DNA from: Candidatus Tectimicrobiota bacterium
GTDB taxonomy: Bacteria > JACPSX01
Assembly: GCA_016193065.1 (NCBI GenBank)
Contig: JACPSX010000042.1
Location: 10,340 to 20,681, forward strand
DNA length: 10,342 nt
Direction: 5' to 3'
Below are positions 6,096-10,342 of this stretch, piece by piece. The notes below the pieces were generated by a model, which saw only the letters and a program-made list of their open reading frames with translations, had not been told where the DNA came from and searched no databases. Position 1 is the stretch's first letter, and each line of letters starts with the position of its first letter. The position numbers and the translations under genes are program-made.

Positions 6096-8036
6096 ATGGT
6101 TCAGGATGTTGAGGCTCAAGCCAGATACAGGGAACTTCGCGGGCTGCCCAGATTCCTGGAGAGGTCTTTCCTGATTTCCATGACGGTTCTGGGGATTCTT
6201 TATGCCCTCCAGGTCCACAGCTATCTGGGCAAGACCCTCTTCCATCAGCAGTATCTGGGTTTATTTCTGGCTTTTGCCCTGGGAGCCATTTTTCTCAGAT
6301 CGCCTGCTGGCTTGCGAGCCCCCAGAGACCGGGCCCCTCTCTATGACTTTGTGCTTATTCTCCTGAGCCAGGTCGTTGGGTTTTACGTGTTCCTCTGGTA
6401 TCCCCGGATCTCGGAAGAGCTGGGATATGCGACCTGGGATAAATGGGTTCTGGGCACTCTCGCCCTGATCCTGGTGGTTGAAGCGACCCGCCGTTTGACC
6501 GGCTGGGTCCTGGTCCTCCTGGTGGGTATTCTGGTCTTTTATGGAAGATTTTCCGAACTTTTTCCGGGGGCTCTTTACAACGTGGGGAGCTCGTGGGAGC
6601 GACTCGCCACATATCTCTACCTGGATGCCAACGGTCTTCTTGGCACCCCGCTGCTCATCGGGGCCACCGTGGTCATGGTTTTTATCCTTTTTGGTGAGTC
6701 CCTTTCCAGCACGGGCGCCTCCCGGTTTTTGACGGACTTCGCTCTGGCCACCATGGGTCGCTATCGCGGCGGGCCCGCCAAGGTCAGCATCGTGTCCAGC
6801 AGCCTCTTCGGGACCGTTTCCGGGAGCGCCGTGGCCAACGTGGTCGCGGACGGGATAATCACCATCCCCATGATGAAAGGGGCCGGCTTCCCGGCTCATG
6901 TGGCGGGAGCCATTGAAGCGGTGGCTTCCACGGGAGGACAGATCATGCCTCCGGTGATGGGCGCCGCTGCCTTCATTATGGCCGACTTCCTTGGCATACC
7001 CTATGGGCAGGTAGCCCTGGCCGCTCTTCTTCCCGCGGTCCTCTATTATTTTTCACTTTTCGCTCAGGTGGATCTGGAAGCAGCGAAACACGATTTGCGG
7101 GGCTTGTCCTCCTCCCAGCTCCCCTCGCTCCGCAAGACGATCCTGCGTGGCTGGGTCTTTTTCGTGCCGTTATTTGTGTTGGTCTATACGCTTTTTGTCC
7201 TCAACTGGGATGCCTCCCGATCCGGAATGGTCACGGTGGCCATCGTCCTGGCCTTGTCCCTGTTCCGTCCAGAAGGGAGGGCCTGCCTGAAACGCTTTGA
7301 CCGCATGCTGGAGAACACGGGACGCGCACTGCTGGAGATTACCGTTCTTACAGCCGCCGCCGGAATCGTGATCGGCGTGATCACCGTGAGCGGTCTCGGC
7401 TTTACCATATCCTATGCGCTAACGGGTGTTGCCGGTGGGAGCCTCTTCCTTCTGGCTCTGCTGACGGCCATCGTCAGCCTGATTCTCGGCATGGGCATGC
7501 CCACCACCGCCGTGTACCTTTTACTTGCCGTGCTCGTGGCGCCGGCTTTCACGAACCTGCAGGTTCCTCTGATTGCCGCCCACCTCTTCATCTTCTATTT
7601 TGGCATGTTGTCCATGGTCACTCCGCCGGTGTGCTTTGCGACCTACGCGGCAGCTTCCATAGCCAGGGCGCCCTTCATGAAGACAGGTTATGCGGCCATG
7701 CGGTTTGCCGCGGTGGCCTACGTGGTGCCCTTCTTTTTCCTCTTTCACCCGGCCCTCCTCCTGAGAGGAAACTGGGTGGAGGTAGCTCTGGCAGGTTTGA
7801 GCTCCATCGTGGGATCCGTGGCCCTGGCCATCGGCCTCGTGGGATTCCTCTTCCGGCCCCTTTCTGCCATGAGGCGCATCCTCTTTCTGGCTGCGTCTCT
7901 GACCCTCCTGGATCCTGGCATGGCAACGGATATTCTGGGAGTCTTGATCCTCCTCCTGCTAGTGGCGCCGGAATTGCGCTGGCGGCGGCAGCGGAAGCAA
8001 TTCCCGTTGGCGGCGGAAGTCGAGGTGGGGAGCTGA
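6096..8036 (+). CDS. TRAP transporter fused permease (DctQ-DctM fusion, TAXI type)
   Basis: Inner-membrane permease of 646 residues with many hydrophobic helices, coupling ion flow to import of the ligand delivered by the TAXI receptor. Seen: a first group of helices (about 24-150) corresponding to the small DctQ-like part, then the large DctM part with FGTVSGSAVANVVADG (238-253), GGQIMPPVMGAAAFIMADFLG (280-300), LGMGMPTTAVYLLLAVL (464-480) and SMVTPPVCFATYAAA (506-520). These are the conserved loops of fused TRAP permeases. The frame is open back to TTG 5964, but the 44 extra residues (rich in R, K, Q, N) are not membrane-like; ATG 6096 with GGGGGAG upstream (about 6078-6084, rather long spacing) gives the normal length. 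The gap to the receptor gene is 168 bases and holds no gene I can support. A basic C-terminal tail (RWRRQRKQ) is probably cytoplasmic. Confidence 0.94.
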   Translation: MVQDVEAQARYRELRGLPRFLERSFLISMTVLGILYALQVHSYLGKTLFHQQYLGLFLAFALGAIFLRSPAGLRAPRDRAPLYDFVLILLSQVVGFYVFLWYPRISEELGYATWDKWVLGTLALILVVEATRRLTGWVLVLLVGILVFYGRFSELFPGALYNVGSSWERLATYLYLDANGLLGTPLLIGATVVMVFILFGESLSSTGASRFLTDFALATMGRYRGGPAKVSIVSSSLFGTVSGSAVANVVADGIITIPMMKGAGFPAHVAGAIEAVASTGGQIMPPVMGAAAFIMADFLGIPYGQVALAALLPAVLYYFSLFAQVDLEAAKHDLRGLSSSQLPSLRKTILRGWVFFVPLFVLVYTLFVLNWDASRSGMVTVAIVLALSLFRPEGRACLKRFDRMLENTGRALLEITVLTAAAGIVIGVITVSGLGFTISYALTGVAGGSLFLLALLTAIVSLILGMGMPTTAVYLLLAVLVAPAFTNLQVPLIAAHLFIFYFGMLSMVTPPVCFATYAAASIARAPFMKTGYAAMRFAAVAYVVPFFFLFHPALLLRGNWVEVALAGLSSIVGSVALAIGLVGFLFRPLSAMRRILFLAASLTLLDPGMATDILGVLILLLLVAPELRWRRQRKQFPLAAEVEVGS

Positions 8037-8181
8037 AGAAAAATAAACCCAGTGCGGAACCCAAATCCCTGACCTTCCGGGAGAAACGGAGAAAAAGATG
8101 CGGATGAGGTCATTTCCCGCCTGAAGGGGGGAACGAAATAAGGTCTACCACCCGGAGAAGGGCCTGGTAAAAGAGGTTTTG

Positions 8182-8214
8182 GTGGGACTCCTCCTGGTGA
8201 ATTCTTCCCAGGAG
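8182..8214 (+). other. Short hairpin in the spacer before the amidohydrolase gene
   Basis: CTCCTGG (8191-8197) pairs with CCAGGAG (8208-8214) around a 10-base loop. The spacer 8037-8248 has no T-run after the stem, so termination is doubtful. A GTG at 8182 with AAGAGG 5 bases ahead opens a 36-codon frame that overlaps the amidohydrolase start (stop 8290-8292). I see no family match and treat it as unproven. Confidence 0.3.
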
Positions 8215-8248
8215 TTGGACGACTTCTTCATGAAGGGAGAGATAAATC

Positions 8249-9298
8249 ATGTCCAGTCCTATCGAGCAGGAAAGGAAAAATCGGTGGATTGACGTGCACG
8301 CCCATGTGTTGCCCATGCGGGTCATTGAGGCCCTGCGACGGAATCCCAAACCGTACGGGGTCGCGGTGGAAGGAGGAGAGGGAAAATTTGTCTTCACGTT
8401 TGGTTCTCGGCGCATCAACCGGCCGACGTTTGCGAACCTGGTGGACGAAGAGCTCTTCTTTGAGCAGCAGGCAAGCCGGGTGGCGGAAGGTCTGGACCGG
8501 GAAGTTGTATCGATCTGGTCGGAGATTCCCGGATACGAGCTCCCTCCGGATCAGGGAGCGGCCTGGTGTCGCTTGTTTAACGAAGAGCTGTCCCGATTTA
8601 TTTCAGATCATCCGAAACCCCTGCCCCTGGTGGGTCTGGGTCTCGCCCCCTTGCAATCCGGAGAAAGAGGAGCCCGGGAATTAGAGCACGCAGTGCAAAA
8701 CTGCGGTCTGAAGGGGATTCTCATCACGGCGAACCCCCCTGAGGTGCCTCTTGACGGCGAAGATCTGGAGCCTTTCTGGTCCTGCGCGGAGGAGCTGGGT
8801 GCCACCCTGTTCGTTCACCCGGCCGTCGGGTGCGTGCCCGGTCTGGACCAGCCCTATTACCTGGGAAACGTCGTGGGGGTTCCAACCGAGACCACGTTCA
8901 CCGCAGCCCGTATGGTTGCCTCGGGACTCCTGGACCGGCATCCCCGTTTGAATGTGCTGCTGGCCCATGGGGGCGGCTTTCTCCCCTACCAAATTGGCCG
9001 CCTGGGCTACCTGGTGAATAAGGATCGCCCGAAAGGTGCCTTCGGGTTTCGTTGCCAGCGGCCAGCAACGGAGTACCTCCGGATGTTCTATTACGACACT
9101 TTGCTGTACGACTCCGACAATTTACGCCGATTGGCTCAACAGGTGGGTTCAAGCCAGTTGCTGGCGGGAAGTGATTACCCGTTCCCCACCTACGACGATC
9201 AGCTTTTGGAAACTATCCAGGGGGCCGGCCTTTCCCGACGAGAGACGGACGACATCCTCTTCTGGAACGCCGTGCGCCTTCTGGGGTTACAAGCCTGA
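8249..9298 (+). CDS. Amidohydrolase-family metalloenzyme, ACMSD-like
   Basis: 349-residue TIM-barrel enzyme of the amidohydrolase_2 family (PF04909), the group of aminocarboxymuconate semialdehyde decarboxylase (ACMSD), related aromatic-acid decarboxylases and some hydrolases. Seen: WIDVHAHV with H17 and H19 (HxH metal pair), H190 in LFVHPAVG, H240 in LLAHGGGFLPYQIGR, and D309 in LLAGSDYPFP. The full ligand set is present, so it should be active. ETTFTAARMVASGLLDRHPRL (214-234) and ILFWNAVRLLGL at the C-terminus are typical of the ACMSD branch. Start ATG 8249 has AAGGGAGAG ending about 7 bases upstream. No signal peptide, so cytoplasmic. With a molybdenum hydroxylase and transporter alongside, a decarboxylation or ring-opening hydrolysis in degradation of an aromatic or heteroaromatic acid is plausible. 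The exact reaction cannot be assigned. Confidence 0.88.
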   Translation: MSSPIEQERKNRWIDVHAHVLPMRVIEALRRNPKPYGVAVEGGEGKFVFTFGSRRINRPTFANLVDEELFFEQQASRVAEGLDREVVSIWSEIPGYELPPDQGAAWCRLFNEELSRFISDHPKPLPLVGLGLAPLQSGERGARELEHAVQNCGLKGILITANPPEVPLDGEDLEPFWSCAEELGATLFVHPAVGCVPGLDQPYYLGNVVGVPTETTFTAARMVASGLLDRHPRLNVLLAHGGGFLPYQIGRLGYLVNKDRPKGAFGFRCQRPATEYLRMFYYDTLLYDSDNLRRLAQQVGSSQLLAGSDYPFPTYDDQLLETIQGAGLSRRETDDILFWNAVRLLGLQA

Positions 9299-9326
9299 GG
9301 GAAGAAACCAGGTTGTGGTTCCTTCA

Positions 9327-9371
9327 CCCCCTCCCTATTCTCCCTCTGAGAGGAAGGGAATGAATGGGGGG
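9327..9371. repeat. Imperfect palindromic intergenic element (REP-like)
   Basis: A pyrimidine-rich arm (CCCCCTCCCTATTCTCCCTC, 9327-9346) and a purine-rich arm (GAGGAAGGGAATGAATGGGG and on, 9350-9371) flank a TGA loop. The base pairs near the loop and at the far ends are good, with mismatches between. This style of CCCTC/GAGGG palindrome is common as a dispersed repeat between genes in many proteobacterial-type genomes. It lies just after the amidohydrolase stop (9296-9298) and may act on the 3' end of that message. Confidence 0.5.
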
Positions 9372-9390
9372 CATTTTCATGGTGCATGGG

Positions 9391-9447
9391 TGGGCCGCAG
9401 GCCCATGACAATGAATCGGTTCTGAATTCCTGTGCTTTCGAGAGCAC
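9391..9447 (+). other. Two small hairpins in the leader of the CinA-like gene
   Basis: TGGGCC (9391-9396) pairs with GGCCCA (9400-9405) over a GCA loop, and GTGCT (9432-9436) with AGCAC (9443-9447) over a 6-base loop. The following start ATG 9466 has no clear Shine-Dalgarno, unlike the other genes here. No T-run follows either stem. Possible structured leader; function not established. Confidence 0.35.
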
Positions 9448-9465
9448 GGAAACCTGAAACCCTCC

Positions 9466-10098
9466 ATGGCGAAAACTTCTGGAATTATCGTGGTGGGAAA
9501 TGAAATCCTTTCCGGAAGAGTTGCGGACCAAAACGCCGCTTTCCTTACCAGAGAGTTGTACTCCCTGGGGATTGATCTGAGAAAAATCTCGATTGTGCCG
9601 GACGACGTGGATGAAATCGCCAGGGAGGTTGTCTCTTTCACTTCGGCCTATGATCGGGTTTTTCTTTGCGGAGGGATTGGACCCACCCACGACGATGTTA
9701 GCATGGCCGGGATTGCCCGGGGACTGAGCGTCCCGCTGGTCCACCATCCGGGATTGATGGAAAGGTTGAAGGGACTTTTTGCGAGCGAGGATGAGGGCCT
9801 CTTGTTGAAAATGTCGGAAACTCCCGAGGGATCTAATTTGCTGGGGGACGAGCTCCCGTTTCCTATTATTGTTGTCGGAAACCTCTATGTCTTTCCCGGG
9901 CAGCCCGAAATCCTTCAGGAGAAGTTCAAAGCCATTCGGGATTTCTTTCGGGAGTCCCCCTTTTATTCGAAAACGGTTTACATCCGGCTTTCGGAAAGGA
10001 GGCTAGTCGGATACCTGAACGCTCTCCTGGAGTCCTATCCGGGTCTCCGGCTTGGTTCCTATCCTGAGCTGTCGAACCCCTCGTATAAGGTCAAATGA
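9466..10098 (+). CDS. CinA/MoeA-like molybdopterin-binding domain protein, C-terminus frame-disrupted
   Basis: 210 residues in the continuous frame, belonging to the MoCF_biosynth domain family (PF00994) in its stand-alone 'competence/damage-inducible protein A'-like form, normally about 240-260 residues. Seen: IIVVGNEILSGRVADQNA (7-24), the opening motif; LYSLGIDLRKISIVPDDVDEI (31-51); FLCGGIGPTHDDVSMAGIA (66-84) with the GGxGPTxDD signature that binds molybdopterin in MoeA/MogA proteins; and VVGNLYVFPGQP, the second family landmark. The frame ends at TGA 10096-10098 right after NPSYKVK, where relatives continue into a last strand-helix-strand. That missing part is found in the next frame (see the following entry). 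Cytoplasmic. Being near a molybdenum hydroxylase it may help with cofactor handling, but this is inference: CinA-type relatives also have nucleotide pyrophosphatase roles. Confidence 0.85.
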   Translation: MAKTSGIIVVGNEILSGRVADQNAAFLTRELYSLGIDLRKISIVPDDVDEIAREVVSFTSAYDRVFLCGGIGPTHDDVSMAGIARGLSVPLVHHPGLMERLKGLFASEDEGLLLKMSETPEGSNLLGDELPFPIIVVGNLYVFPGQPEILQEKFKAIRDFFRESPFYSKTVYIRLSERRLVGYLNALLESYPGLRLGSYPELSNPSYKVK

Positions 10099-10159
10099 GA
10101 GCGCGGCCCTGGAGTTTGTGGCGGGCCTCCCTGGAGAGGCCGTATTCCGGGTGGAGTGA
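10097..10159 (+). other. Out-of-frame C-terminal tail of the CinA-like gene
   Basis: Read one base on from the interrupted frame, this stretch gives ESAALEFVAGLPGEAVFRVE followed by TGA at 10157-10159. It resembles the usual end of the family ('TLESxDxxALExAxxxL...VRVE'). The ordinary frame of the gene stops at 10096-10098, so a small insertion or deletion lies near 10090-10097. The complete gene would run 9466-10159, about 230 residues. Confidence 0.6.
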
Positions 10160-10193
10160 AGGCAGGCACCTGGCCGCAGAAACGCTATGATAA

Positions 10194-10249
10194 CTCTCCA
10201 TGCTGCGCGTTGAACCATGTGCGGCTTGCTTGAATGAAGGCATGGAGAG
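10194..10249 (+). promoter_or_regulatory. Perfect 10-bp inverted repeat adjoining an SD-like stretch
   Basis: CTCTCCATGC (10194-10203) and GCATGGAGAG (10240-10249) are exact reverse complements with 36 bases between. The right arm contains GGAGAG and runs directly into AGGAGGGGAGG (about 10245-10259), a very strong ribosome-site-like tract 7-15 bases before ATG 10262, whose frame however stops after 13 codons. As RNA the stem could hide part of that site; as DNA it could be an operator. A smaller stem CCCGG/CCGGG follows at 10267-10281. Confidence 0.45.
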
Positions 10250-10327
10250 GAGGGGAGGCGAATGTTCCCGGAAAGCCCGGGTACGTCCTCTGGTCGACCG
10301 TGATTTTGTTGAGCCGATCGGAACTCT

Positions 10328-10342
10328 GGAGGGATAGAGAAT
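10328..10342 (+). promoter_or_regulatory. Possible ribosome site of a gene starting beyond the window
   Basis: GGAGGGA at 10328-10334 is followed by TAGAGAAT to the window end, the spacing seen before start codons of the other genes here. It would fit a start codon within the next few bases downstream. Unverifiable from this window. Confidence 0.3.

Noticed and set aside
10200-10337. 45-codon ORF with three cysteines (MLRVEPCAACLNEG and onward)
   Set aside because: No ribosome site, starts inside the inverted repeat, and no recognisable zinc-ribbon spacing; cannot be told from chance.
1-10342. CRISPR array, tRNA/rRNA genes, insertion sequences or phage genes
   Set aside because: I saw no regular direct-repeat array, no cloverleaf-like segment, no transposase or integrase motif on either strand.

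Overview
The window is a bacterial catabolic gene cluster with moderately high GC and every gene on the plus strand. Strong Shine-Dalgarno sequences precede most starts. Protein types (xanthine dehydrogenase-family molybdenum hydroxylase, CoxG, GlcG-like protein, TAXI-type TRAP transporter, amidohydrolase) suit an organic-acid-degrading soil or subsurface bacterium. I cannot fix the phylum from sequence alone; a proteobacterial, desulfobacterial or methylomirabilotal/rokubacterial-like organism is a guess.

Layout. Positions 1-1956 form a tight run: the [2Fe-2S] subunit of a molybdenum hydroxylase (cut by the window edge), a CoxG-like protein, a small 3-His cupin and a GlcG/HbpS-like protein. 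A spacer of about 290 bases (1957-2247) holds a hairpin over the glcG-like stop and GCTGA-rich direct/inverted repeats. Next comes the large molybdopterin subunit (2315-4666); its true N-terminus appears to begin at GTG 2248 in another frame, separated by a G6 run. A 205-base gap with a patchy, possibly decayed small reading frame leads to a TAXI solute receptor (4872-5927) and its fused TRAP permease (6096-8036). Then follow an ACMSD-like amidohydrolase (8249-9298), a spacer with palindromic elements, and a CinA/MoeA-like molybdopterin-binding protein (9466-10098) whose C-terminus continues out of frame to 10159. The last 180 bases hold a 10-bp inverted repeat beside a purine-rich SD-like stretch, and probably the leader of a gene just outside.

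How the parts may fit together (inference): the TAXI receptor and permease import an organic acid; the molybdenum hydroxylase, helped by CoxG and perhaps by the CinA/MoeA-like protein in cofactor handling, hydroxylates it; the cupin could be an oxygenase or auxiliary enzyme; and the amidohydrolase decarboxylates or hydrolyses a later intermediate. The FAD-binding subunit normally paired with the S and L subunits is absent and probably lies upstream. The substrate is unknown. The hydroxylase is not a CO dehydrogenase, because its active-site loop is xanthine dehydrogenase-like and lacks the CoxL cysteine.

Two clear frame breaks (near 2266-2271 and 10090-10097) and one possible decayed ORF (4663-4839) mean either local sequence errors or real gene damage.
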